A stretch of 64,000 nt of DNA from Cristatella mucedo (Eukaryota; Bryozoa; Phylactolaemata; Cristatellidae): the NCBI GenBank assembly GCA_009760855.2, contig WPIO01000006.1, positions 11,980,001 to 12,044,000 on the forward strand. The letters run 5' to 3'. Made by a program: the position numbers and the translations under genes. Below are positions 10,600-24,180 of the stretch, one piece after another (positions within the stretch are counted from its first letter, which is position 1; each line of letters begins with the position of its first letter). The notes beneath the pieces were generated by a model. The model was not told where the DNA came from and did not search any database. It saw only the letters and a program-made list of their open reading frames with translations.

Positions 10600-12690
10600 T
10601 GCTAACTTTTCACGTCAGGCGTCACCTTCTCTTCGCGACAGCTTAACAGGAGAGCATTCAACTTTGAAAGCTGCAGATTGCACTAGTCGTCCGTCAGAGG
10701 TCTCGAGTTTGCACACGTTGAGTAAGAGTTTGCTCGGCTTGCTGCCGAGATTATCTAGCTACGTCTTTTCGCTGAGAGATAATTTTTACTAAGGAGATTG
10801 CAGCAATTTTAACGACCGGCCAGAAAATAAAGAGTGAAAAATACTCACAGTCACTCAGTAAGCTCAGAAAATGCAGTTACCTTTCCTGCAGGAACTATTC
10901 CGCTGATGCGCTGACATTTCGCGGCCTTTTGGCTTCGCTGCTTCGACTTTGTAGCTGCACTGCCAGTCAGTCACTCACGCTCATCCGATCGCTGACCTCC
11001 AGATTCCCGCTGCCACATTCCGCATATCTCTTTACCTGTCTGTACCTGATCAGCTTACTACCTTTCTTTTACTGCACAGCAAACGAAGAACGTGCTCTTA
11101 TTTGTATCGCGGATCCACTTCTTTTTCTAGCTAAAGTTGCGTAATGCAATGCATCATTGTCTGCAACTCAACAAAACCGCAGTGGCTCGGTAGGGGTTAC
11201 GCTGAACAGTCTTCTGTGGCCCACTTTCACACAAAGTAAGCGGCTATCGATAAGCAAATATTAGGCGACAAACTTCATCTCATGCAGCGAAGAGAAAGCG
11301 AGAAGCATAGCTGAGTCGTAGGGCAATCGAGGAAGTGAGTAGCAAGGTAGTAGTAGCTCAGGACGGCTGGTATGAATGTTCCAAAGTCGGCAGCAGGAGA
11401 GATGCCGCTTCGTGAGAATTGTGGAAGTAAGCTCCACGATCAAGAGACCTCGTCAAACGTCTTAAAGCATAGGAAAAGAACAGCTGATTTGCATTGTCGA
11501 TTTGACAGCTGAGGGCACGAGAAGGCTGAAACCGGTGAAGCAATGCAGTCACTTACGATGGTTTCATGACTTACGGCGAGCCAGAGAGAGCACCAAGTTG
11601 CTCCTCTCTTACCACTCTCCTGAGCGAGTTCATAAGCCGTACTCACGATATTTCGAGTCGCTTCTAGCAATCTTCTCGCGAAGGAAACTAACTACTTTGA
11701 TAGGGAAAGTCTCCAGAATTTTTTGCCGCTTGCAAGCGGCTGACGGGCATCTGCATTACGTAAGTAGAGTTTCAATTGAAAGCTTGAATGACAGCAGGCT
11801 CCGACTCGTCAGGTTTGTCGCATTGGCCCGGTGCATCCGCACTGTGCTCGGGTGGACATCGGACTGACATCGCAGCCGTTCTTCTGCTAAGAATCTCAAG
11901 AGGCTACCGGAGACTATCCTAGCATTGCCTCAGGGTTACCACAGCTCGGCTACTGCCTCAGCCGCATTGATCTGTCTTTTGCAGTGTAGTAACCATAAAA
12001 TGATCCATCATTTGTATGGAGTTCTGATAGAACTAAATTGCTTCTAAGCACTTTACATAATGTGCTAAGGAAGTGTGTCAATAGGTCAGGAATAACATGC
12101 ACAGTGTCAGCATGCGTAAGTACACAGAGGACACTCGTACCCAGTAAAAGCTAGAAGGAACATGGCACGTTCGGCCTCTTTTTAGATGACATCAAGTCGG
12201 GGCTTGTCTGGTGCGCCTTGTTGAACTGGCCGACTTGCAAGTAGCGAATTACACACTCGAGAAGGGATGTCACAAAACGCATGGACTGGTGTGAATGGGG
12301 TATCACTGTTTAAGTAAACTTGACTGCGAAGCCGATATGGTTTTCGGTTTTCTAGTAAAAGGTCCCTTCGGAGAGATACACAGATGTCGTGAGAAGGTAA
12401 CATGGGACATTCTGGTGTAGTCAATTTTGAGCGGTTATTTCCACCCAATTTCCGAGTCACGCCAAGTTTGCCCGCTACTAGTAATGTGGTTTTATCTTCA
12501 CTACGATTTGTCGATATAAAGAGTGGATATGATCGCCATCACCAAGCCTCGAGAATTCTCGTGGATTCGAAGTTTTTGTTACTATCATAGGATTGCTTTC
12601 CTTGAAACATCTGCCTCCTAAGCATTTCTTTTTTACTTAAGCATTGTCGAAATGACATTCAGTCCCGGCGGGTCCAGTCGGGTTACGAAT
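10600..12690. other. Intergenic between FAM234-like gene and CHAF1A, part 1
   Basis: Apart from a LINE B fragment at 11240-11570 and faint LINE A traces near 12030-12140, I see no conserved frame, repeat or RNA gene. Short open frames here lack splice sites in phase and family similarity. Confidence 0.5.
11240..11570 (-). mobile_element. LINE family B fragment
   Basis: Plus-strand text such as gcagcgaagagaaagcgagaagcat, agtcggcagcaggagagatgc and gagggcacgagaaggctgaaacc is the reverse complement of family B, for example at 43.9-44.2 kb. No intact frame. Confidence 0.65.
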
Positions 12691-12699
12691 GCCTCCGAG

Positions 12700-14290
12700 T
12701 AATGTGTGACGTATCTCCGTCATCCGTACCCACAAAGCTAACTGGATGCTATGCAGGAGCGTTATCTATAGCTCAATCAAATCCTAGGGAGCTTTGGGTA
12801 CGCATTTGTTAGCCAACAGACCCTATCTCATGCAACAAAGAGGAAGTGAGGGGCATAATTGAGTCGGCAGGGCAGTTAAGATAATAATAATGATTGTACA
12901 CTTTATAAAGCGCCCTCAGAGAACGCAATCTCTTTCTGGGCGCTTTACATTTGCTGCAAAGGAAACGCGATCGAATGGTGAGTGATATCGTGCTTGAAAA
13001 ACAATATCAGTAACATGGTTATTGGTGACATGCACAGGGTCAGGATGCAACCGCGGTTAGTGGCACAGTGCCGTCACGACGCATAAGACGCACACGAAGG
13101 ACGAGTCACAGGGACTCACTCAATTCTGTTATAAATAGGTGCGTTTTTAAGTTTTTTTTAAATATGGTCAAGTAAAGGAATGTCGTGAGGCAAGTCGGGA
13201 GTGAGTTCCAGGATTTGGAAACTTACGAACTAAATGCACGGTCTCCAAAGGATTTGAGGTTGAATGAGGCATTGGTAAACAGTTAGATTCCGAAAAGTGG
13301 TTGGACGATGCTTGGCCTGGTGGGAGAGTAGATCTGATAGATAGGCTGGAGCCAAAGAATGAAGGGATCTAAAAGTTAGTGACAAAAACCTTGAAGTCGA
13401 TCAGTTACTTGACTTGTAGCCAGTGCAGGTCGGCGAGAAGTGGTGTGATGTGGCAACTACGACCTCACGACAGTCAAGCATAGCTGCAGCGTTTTGCACC
13501 AGCTTGCGCCTGAAAGCTGGTAGGCCAGCAAGCAGTAAGTTACAGAAGTCAAGACGGGATGTCACAAATGCGTGGACCAACTTAGATGTGATATCCTTAT
13601 CTAAACAAGCCCGAATTTTAGCAATGTTATGTAGCTGAAAGAAGGCAGACTTGATTATGGAGCTGATGTGGTCGTCTAATGTAAGGGCACTTTTGAACAC
13701 GACACCTAGATTTCGTGCAGATTCAACAGGAGATATGCCGGTAGAACCAATTTTGAGCCTTTCCACATTCGGCATCACACTTGGTTTTCCCATAACTAGT
13801 AAGCTAGTTGTATCACTTAATTCAAGAAAATTTGCTGCCATCCGTGTGCGGGTGTCATCAATACATGAAGCAAGAGAGTTTAGAGAATTCGAGGTGCTCG
13901 AAGGCTGGCAGGTATCAAAGCAAAGGTACAACTGAGTGTCATCCGCATAGAAGTGAAAGCCTAGATTGCGTTTGGCAATCAAATCGGCAAGAGGGAGAGT
14001 ATAAAAGTAGCGAGTAGCATGAAAGTAGAAGCTCATGATGGCCGGAAAGGATGTGCCACTGTCGGCAGTAGGAAAGTAGATGTCGCGTAAGAATTGTGGA
14101 AGTGAGATCCACAGCCTAGAACCTGCAAAGCAAAAGCTTCTGCTGCCAACGGTCTTTATGTGCAGGGAACGGAACAGCTACTTTATTGTCCCTGGAGAAC
14201 CTGAAGTGTCACAAGCAATCCAGATTATGAAAAGCCGGGTTGGCGAACAAATTATTCTGGTTACAGACCGAACTCAATTGGCTCGTATGA
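12700..14290 (-). mobile_element. LINE family B copy split by a LINE A insertion
   Basis: Family B sequence runs 12700-12880, is interrupted by LINE A at 12883-14037, and resumes at 14040 with ggaaaggatgtgccactgtcggcag. Both parts are on the minus strand and in the correct order, so the family B copy was there first. Confidence 0.7.
12883..14037 (-). mobile_element. LINE family A, 3' half with reverse transcriptase
   Basis: On the plus strand it starts with AATAATAATG, the reversed tail. A minus-strand frame at 14036-13401 (211 codons) holds [27 protein letters not shown], i.e. the YADD catalytic motif, then [13 protein letters not shown] and TSRLDFCNLLLAGLP. This order is typical of the L2/CR1 group. 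The 5' end is truncated. This is among the best preserved copies in the window. Confidence 0.85.
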
Positions 14291-16599
14291 GCTTTACAAG
14301 TATTTGAGCTAAATGAAGCAGTTGAATGGATCAGCGTCCCTGTTTCCACAACAAATCGCCGGAAGGAAAAATGCATGCCGAATTTAGTGAGCGGTAAATT
14401 GAGCCTCGAAGGCATTAAAAAGGAGCAATTACACCGTAAAGGTCGCACACTAGTCAACGGGATAAAAACCTACGTAACGAGTGACAAAACAGGCTATTAA
14501 GTAGTGAAACATTTTAAACACCGGTTGGTATTTTTACCAATTTTTTTTTATTCAGGAATGATTGATTAGAGCTCGGGAACAAATAAATTAATTTCCCACA
14601 GCACCCTTCGGGAAATAACGATCCGGATTACTTAGTTCGGAAATGGATTAGAATAGTTATCAGGGACCCCACTGCAATTCTGTATCATCGAGGGTCTGGT
14701 CCTGATTCTGTCGCCGGGGGACCTGATGATTGAGAGACCCGTGCAAAGTCAGTTTCGGCATGGCTCGAAGCACAAATAGCTACTGAAATCGGGGTGTTAG
14801 GTGCGAGATAAGGCGATGAACTGGATAAGCGTACTGCCGGCCGACGGTCTGTGGGCACGAGTTGAGTTGCCCGTCTTTGTACGATTCATCAACGTACAGG
14901 GCGGTAGAGCTAAGAGCGGCTCGAATTCAATACAACTAGCGCTGCTCCGAGGCAGAAATAAATTGTATCCCAATCATACACGCTCGAGGCCACTCTGATA
15001 AATGAGCATTTAATTATTCGGTAAGGACGGCCGCTTGCCAGAAAGTTTTGAAACCAGCTGCAAGCGATCGAAATCTTTGTCCTCACACTGTACCGCTCTC
15101 TTTATCAGCCTGGATCGACATCACGCAGCTTTGCATTATCTACTCTTCTTAGCACGTTCGCCAAATTTCGAAACGCCATTCACACCGAATGCATCTCCAT
15201 CGAAGACTAGCAGCTTAGTTCCGTAGCCTCTCATTATATGCATCGTAATTCGTAAATTCCGGTTACCGACAGGGAGTTAAGGCCCGGCTCCAATCCAGGT
15301 TTGGTTTGCTGTTCGTTTGTAACGAGCTCCCCACGTTTCTGAAATGAGGAACAAGCGGCAGGGATGGCACGTGAATAGGCTGAAATTGATGTAGAGCCGA
15401 CGCTGAGCTAAGGGACCTAAAAGCAGGGTGCAAGCCCGTTTAGTCGCTTGGCCGCTCATTGGGAACCCAGTGCAGGCTGGCGGTAAATAGTGCCATGAGG
15501 CAGTCACACAGACAAGCTAAGCTCGATAGCTTTGCAACATTTCTGGAGATACTACTGGACTGGCAAGATCTGCAATGATACTAAGAGATAAGTTTAGTAT
15601 AGTACGTCACAAATGCGCGTTCTAGTTTTGCTCATATACCCATATCTATCAGCCAGAACTGTCTGCGATATTACGAAGCTGAATGTTGACTATCGGCGGC
15701 CATTTTGTCAGGGATTTTATCTTAGAATCCCTGCAACGGTTGCAATGAAACTCCGGCTGAGCCCATTTTGAGGGTACGCTTATCTAGTTTCTGAGCGACG
15801 CTGTCTACCAGTAAAGAACACTCCCAATGTATTCGATATGCGTAATTTAATTGCCTAGTGATATGCAAAATGCAAAAAGTATACACAAGGAGAATGCACA
15901 TGGATGGAGCAATTTACCAGAGAGTGCGGTCCAGACCCTCTCCTACCATTGCGGTTAAATAAGCATCCAAGAGCACGGCCAGTAAATGCTGTTGTCACGC
16001 TATATGTCAATGCGGCTGATATCACTGACAGCCAGATTTAATATGGCACTTCAATAGCACTAAGACATCTTTGTTCGCCTAAAGCCTCATGCCCATGTCG
16101 TAGTTGAACCTAAGGCAGTGGCACACCACGACAGTGAGCCATTACCATTATCGACAGACCAACATACTGCACTTGTATCTACGATATTAGTAGCTGCACA
16201 CACTTCCCCCGTCGGTCATAAAGCTTTAGAGGCCGAATGCCAGGTCTCGGAAAAAGATTTAGTTCACTTTGGGTACTGCATAAATAAATGTCTTAATATT
16301 GCTATTTTTCCAAAACATAACTTGCAACTTCTCTTACGCAGTACCTGTACATGAACTAGCCTCGCGCCAGCAGCAGATACTGCTTTGCTAACAGAATACA
16401 TTGACATATATTTCAGTTGAAACCGAAAGCCTCAGACCCTACTGGAGGGCTAAACAAAACTTCTGCGTTAGATGCGACTTTGCAGTTCAACATTTAGCTT
16501 AATAGCACGGAATAGCGGAGTAAATCAATTAGGAAATTACGTGCCGAGTTTGGTCCAGTCTTTTGAACTGCTGGAGCTTAGTCAAACATCGCAAATGTA

Positions 16600-16600
<1 letters not shown>
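14291..16600. other. Intergenic between FAM234-like gene and CHAF1A, part 2
   Basis: One decayed LINE A-like stretch (15270-15860). No gene recognised. The CHAF1A 3' UTR should extend into this side, but no clear polyadenylation signal on the minus strand was found close to the stop. Confidence 0.5.
15270..15860 (-). mobile_element. Decayed LINE A-like fragment
   Basis: Scattered similarity on the minus strand: gaacccagtgcaggctggcgg, agtacgtcacaaatgcgcgttc and a later cgatattacgaagctgaatg parallel the LINE A region at 13.4-13.7 kb. Heavily diverged; boundaries are approximate. Confidence 0.45.

Positions 16601-16602
<2 letters not shown>

Positions 16603-16640
<38 letters not shown>
16603..16640 (+). 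repeat. TG/TA microsatellite
   Basis: Short TG run then about 16 TA units. Downstream of the CHAF1A stop on the minus strand. Confidence 0.95.
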
Positions 16641-16880
16641 TTTTCTAAAGGCAGCAGCTACACTTGTGCTATATATAAACATAGGAGCCCGAGGTATCGC
16701 TTGCCATTACGAGTTACTCGACTGCACTCGGCTAATCGGTACCGTTGACCGAGGAGCAAACGTTCAAGACAGCACCAGCACTCAGCAAGCAGCACAAAAG
16801 GTGGGGCAACTCGACAATCAAACAAGACGGCACTCGCGCTCCGATTGTTGGGTGCACAGCTGTTTCAGGTCAAGTCAAGA

Positions 16881-16943
16881 CGACGTCCTGCTCCGATGGA
16901 CCGACGTCCTGCTCCGATGGACCGATGTCCTGCTCCGATGGAC
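16881..16943 (+). repeat. 21-bp tandem repeat, three units
   Basis: Units begin cgacgtcctgctccgatgga; the third has one change (cgatg). It lies 93 bp beyond the CHAF1A stop codon, so it is probably in the 3' UTR. Confidence 0.9.
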
Positions 16944-17035
16944 GATGGACATTCGTGCTTTCCTCGGCAACCAGAGGCAGGGCGTCGACGAATATTTACG
17001 GGGTGGGTTGGCAGTACAAACTCGTCGGTTGCCTC

Positions 17036-18024
17036 TTACAGAGTGCTGTCATCATCGCTGACCACAACGACATCGCTAGCGGTCTTCGCCGAGTAGTTAG
17101 CAGCACCATTCACAGCCACCGATTCTGTCAGACGACACGACCCAGCGACGTCGCTGGGCTCATGAATCGACGGTCGCGCGAGGCCGGCCTCGCCGCTGCA
17201 TTTGCCAGCAGACAGAGAGTCTACCGTGCATCGCCCTTGTGCCGGCTCCGTAAGGTCGACGACAATCGCGCCGTCACGACACTGGTCGACATCTGCCGCG
17301 AAAGGAGCATCCGAGCAGCGGCCGTCGCCACAGAGAGCGGCCCCACCAGGGCTACTGCCTGCAGCAACAGACGGAGGCGGCGGCTGCAGCGGAGCTGCTT
17401 GAGCCCAAGTGTCCTGGCCACCACCCATCGCCTGGCTAGGCTTGCTGTGGAGCTGCGCGGCTCCGTGCACCAGACACTCGGTGGGGCCTGGATGCTGGGC
17501 GCCAAGCGACTTCGGGCTGCTCGCAAACGCATCGCCGAGTGCCGCAGATGGGCAGGGCGACAGCGAAGCTGCGACAGCTTCGACACCACCAGCTGCAGAG
17601 TGCATCGCTGGTGCTGCCTTGACTTCGGTGGCTTCAAAGTCGCTGGACGGAAGTAGCATGGTCAGCGCAACAGCGCCCTGGTCAGCAGCAGGAGCGGTGC
17701 CCTTGTCAGCAGCAGCACCAGTGTCAGCGGCAGGTATGCTAGTGGAAGAAAAGACCGGCGAAGCCTCTGGGCAGGAAGTGGGCTCGGGCGGTCCGGATGT
17801 CTTGGCAAGAGTAGTCGGGGTGAGATCGGTATGGGCTGCGTAGAGCGTGGTAAGTGTGACACGCCTAGACTTGGGCGCATCCTTTGAGCTTGGGCTCGGT
17901 CCGAGCGATATCGACTGTGGCGGAACAGCGGTGGAGCTCTTTGCATCGCCTGTTGGTAAGTTGTAACCAACGACTCCGTCGGTCAACTTCGAGCCATCGT
18001 CAGAATGCCTTGTAGCAGCAGCAT
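17036..18024 (-). CDS. CHAF1A: CHAF1A exon 14 (long low-complexity tail, stop)
   Basis: After TTGTTGCCAG, 329 codons run to a stop at 17036-17038. The sequence is rich in Ser, Ala, Pro and Thr. It holds [13 protein letters not shown] near its start, AIVVDLTEP at about residue 1228 and a final [13 protein letters not shown] recognise no folded domain. High GC leaves long antisense frames open here; those are treated as shadows. Confidence 0.75.
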
Positions 18025-18068
18025 CTGGCAACAAGATGGGCTAGAGTAAAGCACATACATATACGTGA

Positions 18069-18141
<73 letters not shown>

Positions 18142-21100
18142 CAGGCACTCCGACATAACCGGCGTAGGTGGGTATCGTAATTATCTGAAGGATATCCCCC
18201 AGTGGGCGGACGCCCGGGCAGATAAATAAGCCCTACCACGACCCCATGAGAATGGACGTGGTAATTGCTATGGCAGGATCAAGCTCGTCAGATGTGCAAT
18301 TAACCATAGTCATGGAACTACATAATGAGAGGTGGGGATAGTTAATGCACTTGGCAGTTTCATTAAAGGGTCGGCTGTGCTTCAGTGGCGATGGGTCACC
18401 ATCTGTGAATTGGTCTATGCATCTTTTTGCTGTAAAAATAGTTTTTCAGCGACGGCACGGAAAAGGTAAAGGCTGGTGACCGTGATGATCAAGCCATGAT
18501 CACTTGCTAGCCTCTATCCAACACGCAGGGCCACTGGCCTCCTATCCTTGCTTTAGCACTTGCCAACTGCCCTGACTAAACACCATTTCCATGGCGAAAA
18601 GAGAGATAATGCCAAAACCTGTCATTTTATAGCACGAAATTCTGGGATTTTCGAAAAGAAAAACGTGGCTGCCCCTACTATAGACATAGCCTTTGCCTAG
18701 TGGTAGATAAGGAGCTCTCACTTTGACACGCGGGTCGTGGGTTCCAGTTAAGCAACTGGCAACTCGTCAAAGGCTGCAACAAGTGTGCGGACAGTCACCG
18801 AGACTCGTTTCCCACTACATAAACGAGGCTGATGATTGAGACGGTCGTCACTTCACGGCATTAGCGACTTGCTTAAGACTAGCCAATGGTGTTAATTACC
18901 ATGTGGATTCTCAAGCAAAGCACAGAACTGTGGAAACGTGTGTTCATTTTTTAACAATTTATAATAATTGTTTTATCCCAGTGAGGAACTCCATGGCAGC
19001 TCTTCCCTTCTTCGAATGTATCACAAGTGGATGGCTGCCGTTGGCAATGCCCACATTCTGTCAACAATTTAAACTTACTCTCGTGGAAAGGAAGATTCAA
19101 GGATGCGGGGCAGCAGTTCCAGCAAGACGTCTCGGACTGCTGTGACCTACTCGGTGCCCCAGTTGCACTTAAGGCACGTGCACTGGTAGTGGTCAGCGTC
19201 GCTCTACTTTAAACTAGCAACATAAGGCTCTTAATACCCCCCCCCCCAAAGAAGCATGCCTGAAGAACCCTGTGCTGGCACAAAACTGGTGCTCAAATCA
19301 CACTGATCTCGAAGGCTTGCATGCATGCACACACTGGATGGACGGACATCGTCCAACCATGCAAAACTGAAGCTAATAACAAAGTCAAGCAGCGTGATGG
19401 AAAGAAACTCAGCTGGAGTGACCAGGAAACGTCAAGTTACTAGGACAGCACAAATGTCGTAGAGTAAGCAGACACACGATAGACAAAATTGCTGTAGCAG
19501 AAAAAACCCTGCTTTTACCTGAAGTCTAGCAAAAAACTATTCTTTTCTTCGAAAACGTCAAAAACCGCCAAATTGTGCTACATGTCATGGATTTGCATCC
19601 TGTCTAGAAGCGTATCAACATCATCAAAGTCCAATCACTCGTCTCTAAGTCCCTTTATTCTCCTGCTCCAACTTATGGGTAACTGAAAAAGCTACTGATC
19701 AGAAAGGCCGATCACTGGGCTATGCCATTAACGAACCTCAAATCCCTCGGAGACCACGCCTTCAATTCATACGCCCGATGCCCGGAACTCACTACTGACA
19801 GACACTACAACATCCTCTGATTTGACCACATACGCCCTTTACACTGTCGGCATGATTTGTGCTGTGTAAAACTTCTGAATGCTGAAATTGTGCATGCTAT
19901 AGCTATCCCGTGTTTCCTTTCGGCACACTTAAGGAACCTGCAACGGGTTTCGGTTCTCGTGGGATGCTAAATAAACCTTTACTATCATTATAAAAGATGC
20001 TGACAGCCTCCCGGTTCCACAGAGCAGCGGCCAACCATACCCAGGCAAGTCTCAAGGGAAGTGACGTGATGTTACCTGTAGCAGCAGAGACTGCCGTTGG
20101 TACTATCCTCCTGGGTTGACAGATTTTAGCTGCCGTAAAATTTGTGATGGGCGTCAAGCCTCCAGGAGTAGACGACGGTGATGATTTGCGTGGAGTAGGG
20201 CCAGCTGCAGACTTTATGGTTACTCCACCATCGTCGGGCTCCGAAAGGTGCAAGGTCGGCTGCTGGGGAGTCGCACATATAAGCCCACGTCTGCCGGAGG
20301 CTGCATGCTCGCCAGTAGCAGCAGCAGCAGCGCCCTTGGCCTTCGACTCCTTGGCTACAGTGACAGTGCACGCTCGGCTGTGCAATGCATTGCATGTCAA
20401 GCAGCACTACGCTAGGGGAGGGAGGCAGGCACCTCACGGGAGACCACCAGCCCCCAAATATGCCAGATACTCAGGCAGCAGCAGCAGCAGTGACAGCTAA
20501 TCGGCGAAACTGAATCACGTGTCAGGCATGCGTGCTCACTCGGCGGCCACAACCCCTGCCCAACAGGTACAGAGCCAAGCCGCTTAGGCTGTGAGTGCAC
20601 TTTACAAAACTCTCCTGCGTAACACCCACATGGTCTTAATGACTTTGTGGAGTTACTGACGGAGATACATTACATTAACAGGTACAGAGCCAAGGAGCAC
20701 ATGCCGGAGCAAGCACGCGTGGCAGCCGCTCGGCACCTGCGGCGACGTCGCGTTCTGTGAAGAGCCTCCCTAGTCAATGAAGTGGAGGAGAACATGCCTT
20801 AAAAGGTGGTTAATGGCTGACGAGTCACGTGGCACCGCGGCGACTCACGTGGGCGTCCGGCGCTGGGTGTCTGCTGCTGCCTCGTCACGTATTTCCACGT
20901 CGTCGGCACACTGAGCTCCGACCTGCTGCGCAGCTGCTGCTCTCCGCTGCCACCAAAGTAGCGTCCGATGGTGTCCTCGTTAACGTACCAGCAGGCCCGG
21001 TGGTACTCGGCTCGCTTCTCCAACACGGCCATGCTGCGGATTCTCATGCCCAGCTGTCTCTTGGACATGGCGGCTCTGCCAGTCTCTTCTGCGGCCGGCA

Positions 21101-24083
21101 AATACGCTGCTGCTGCTGCCGAGGCACCCCCTCTGCCGGGGGACGGGTCGGTGGGCGGCGGACAGCTACCGGTGGCTGACTGCGTCGGTGGCGAAGCTCC
21201 GGCAGCAGCAGCCAAACTCGAGTGGCTGCTTCCGGCCAAACCTGAGGCTGAGGCCAGCAGCTCTGCGGCGGCGGCGCAACTCCGGCCAACGGTCTCGTCG
21301 CTCGGGGAAAGGCTAGGCGGAGAAAGAGAGATGGCGCCGAGTGAGCAGTCAGCATGCGCCGCATCCAGCCGGGGCCGCACGCCGCCGGTCGGGCGGCGCA
21401 GAGGAGAAGAGAGAGAATTGGCGCGCTGAGAAGAATGTGCACCGATCGACTTACGCGGCGGCGGCAGCGGCAGCTAAAGGAATCGACTCCGAACTGACGC
21501 GATGCTTCCAGTAGCCAACGAATTCCTTGATGATTTTCTGCAGGCCAAGAACGTTGCCGTGTACCAACCACACGAGGTCGGGCATCGCTACAAACCCGCA
21601 AAGAAAACAGGCGTCGACTAACGATTGCCGAGCCGCAGAGCAGCCCCGATACCGCACAGAGCTCTCCTTCCTGCAGTAACGAATGCAACTTTAGAGAACG
21701 TCACTATAAATGCACACTGGCTACTAACAGTAATCTCAGCTAATGAAGTGTCGATATTTATAATAAGGTCATTTGTAGATAGCCATAAGAGAGCTTACGG
21801 TCTCCTTACAGGCACTTTATAACTCGAACTCGTGTCAAGACAATTATCACGATAAATGACACCCCGCACGGTATAATGCTTAGCTAGACAAGCATGCAAA
21901 AGCCTGAGGCTATTAATTCAGCTAGCCTTTACTTCACTTTACTAACAGGCGCTGTTTCGTGTACAGGTGAATATGCTCGCAGCACACAGGAGCAAAAGAA
22001 GACAAGTTCGCCGGGGCGCACAGAAAGCTGAGCCAAACGGCTGCGACTTTAGCTGTCGATATTAACAGCACAGTAAAGGAAATGAAATCGGTCCGACCGA
22101 CCAGGCTTTGGGAAAAGCACGTCGGTCGGCTTCATTCTACTCACCCATACGACAAGCCACATGAGACAAGTATGCGAGAATGGGCTAAAATTCTAAGGGG
22201 GTCTATTGCAAGAGCCACACGAAACACGGTCAATGAATTTCGGACGGCACGCCCACGACCTCGACAAAGCACAGCGAGTCCTAGCTATGAACCCTTTTTT
22301 CAAACAAGCTAGCTAATTAAAACGACAGCGCCCACGCTATTGATGGCATGTGCAAGACGCCTGCAGAGCCGAAGCATTCAGAAAAGCATCGGTCAGAAAG
22401 GAAGGAAGGACATTTCCGTTTTCGTGAGTACAACTTTGGTGATGCATTGGTGAGCAAACCAGGTGATTGCTCGGAAGCTAGGTACAAGCGAGAGTGCAGT
22501 GCTGTACAGTTATCGGAAAATGTTTGCGCTGCTAGGGACGACGAAGCACCGGCCGGCATTAGAACACTCTCGCACCCAAGACAACTACCAGAAGGGATGA
22601 TCGGCTTCTGAAAATGGAGGAAGCGATGACGCCCGTTTCCAAGGCGATGGTTCCATCGCTTCTCTTGCAGCGAATGATTATTAAATCTGCTGCTGGGGGA
22701 TCGTTCCAGGTTTATTGGTAGATGACTTGGCACCCATGCATGCACGGTCTCCCTTCACGTAAACACGGCAGCCGCCGGCAGTGCAGGGAGAGGGGGATGC
22801 CAAGCCCGACTCGCACCTTCCTCGGGTATGGCCTGGCACTCGCGCCCTCGGCGCAGACCCGAGCCTCCTCCCGAGCGCCGGGCGAGCGCCGACGAGCCGC
22901 CCTTCTTCTCGGAAGCCGAGCCGTCTCGGCCGGGTGTGGCGCCCGCCTCCCGTCCATCGTCGTCGTCTGCTGGTGGCGGCAGCAAGTCGGGATTGCACAG
23001 CGCCGTGGCCACTGGCGCCGAGGCGTAAAGGACAGCCTGAAACGATGCCGTGAGGCCGATCGATCGCGACGAAGCCGGAAGCCAGCACGGCAGCAGCGGA
23101 GGGCGTGCCCGCCTGCCCTCCTGCTTCCTACCTGGTATTGGCGCAGCGTGTCGAGCTCGCCGGCCTTGCGAAGCGCAGCCTCCCTGCTGCCGTCGTCGTA
23201 GAAGCAGCCGATAACGATGGCCTTCAGCTGGTCGCGAGCTCGCTGCCGGCGCTTCCTCTGCTCCCAGTCGAGTCGGTTGAGGAGCCTCTGCTTTTCCTTT
23301 CGCTGCTCAAGCGAACCGTCCTCCTCCTCTTCCGCCTCGGCGTTCGCGCCCTCGCCGTCCGACAAGTAGCCGTGCTCTACGAGGAAGCCCTCGCTCCGAA
23401 GCTCCGGGTCCATTTCTTCGCCCTCCTCGTTACCCTCGTCGTCTTCCTCGTCCTGTGAGGAAAAAACGAGGCGTGCACTTGAACACTGAATGAGAGACGA
23501 GCGGTGGGCTGCTGAATTCGTATGGGCGAATGCAAGAGCTTAACCAATGAACGGCGAATCGAACCGGGCTGGCTAACGTTTGCGATCGCGTAAGCGGGTA
23601 CACGATGAATGACAAAACGAACGGCAAATACTATTCAGCTGCGCCGACAATTCAACTCTGGCCTTCCAGCACGGGTGGTCAGCTGCTATCGATACTGTGA
23701 AACCTGAATCAACGAAATTTAGCTATCTCAGCTATCAAGTACTTAATCTATCCAGCATCTAATGGAGTTTACCAAGTGGCCCCTCCTCTGTCGATCTTGC
23801 TCGTTTATGTGACGGCCACTTATCCCGACACAACCTTTCGGCACACGGCTCTCCAGCTCCAAGCTGCTGCGCTTTCAGTCACATTCTGGTGCGTTCGTCT
23901 GGAGCTCTTGTGGTACACTTGGGGCCGCTTGCCCACGCTTGACTCGGCCCATCGCCCAGCTCGGCCATGCAGCAGGAGCTCGGGTTCAAGGAAGGAAGAC
24001 CTTCCTTGCCTAACTGAAACGTTAGCCACAGACGTGCACTGCTGATCTCGAAGAATCCACGCAGCTCTTTCTTCCCGCGATGG

Positions 24084-24180
<97 letters not shown>

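Noticed and set aside
16745-17656. A 303-codon plus-strand open frame
   Set aside because: It is antisense to CHAF1A exon 14 in GC-rich sequence. It includes the 21-bp repeat, shows no domain and has no splice or family support. The minus-strand frame has the matching exon phase and stop.
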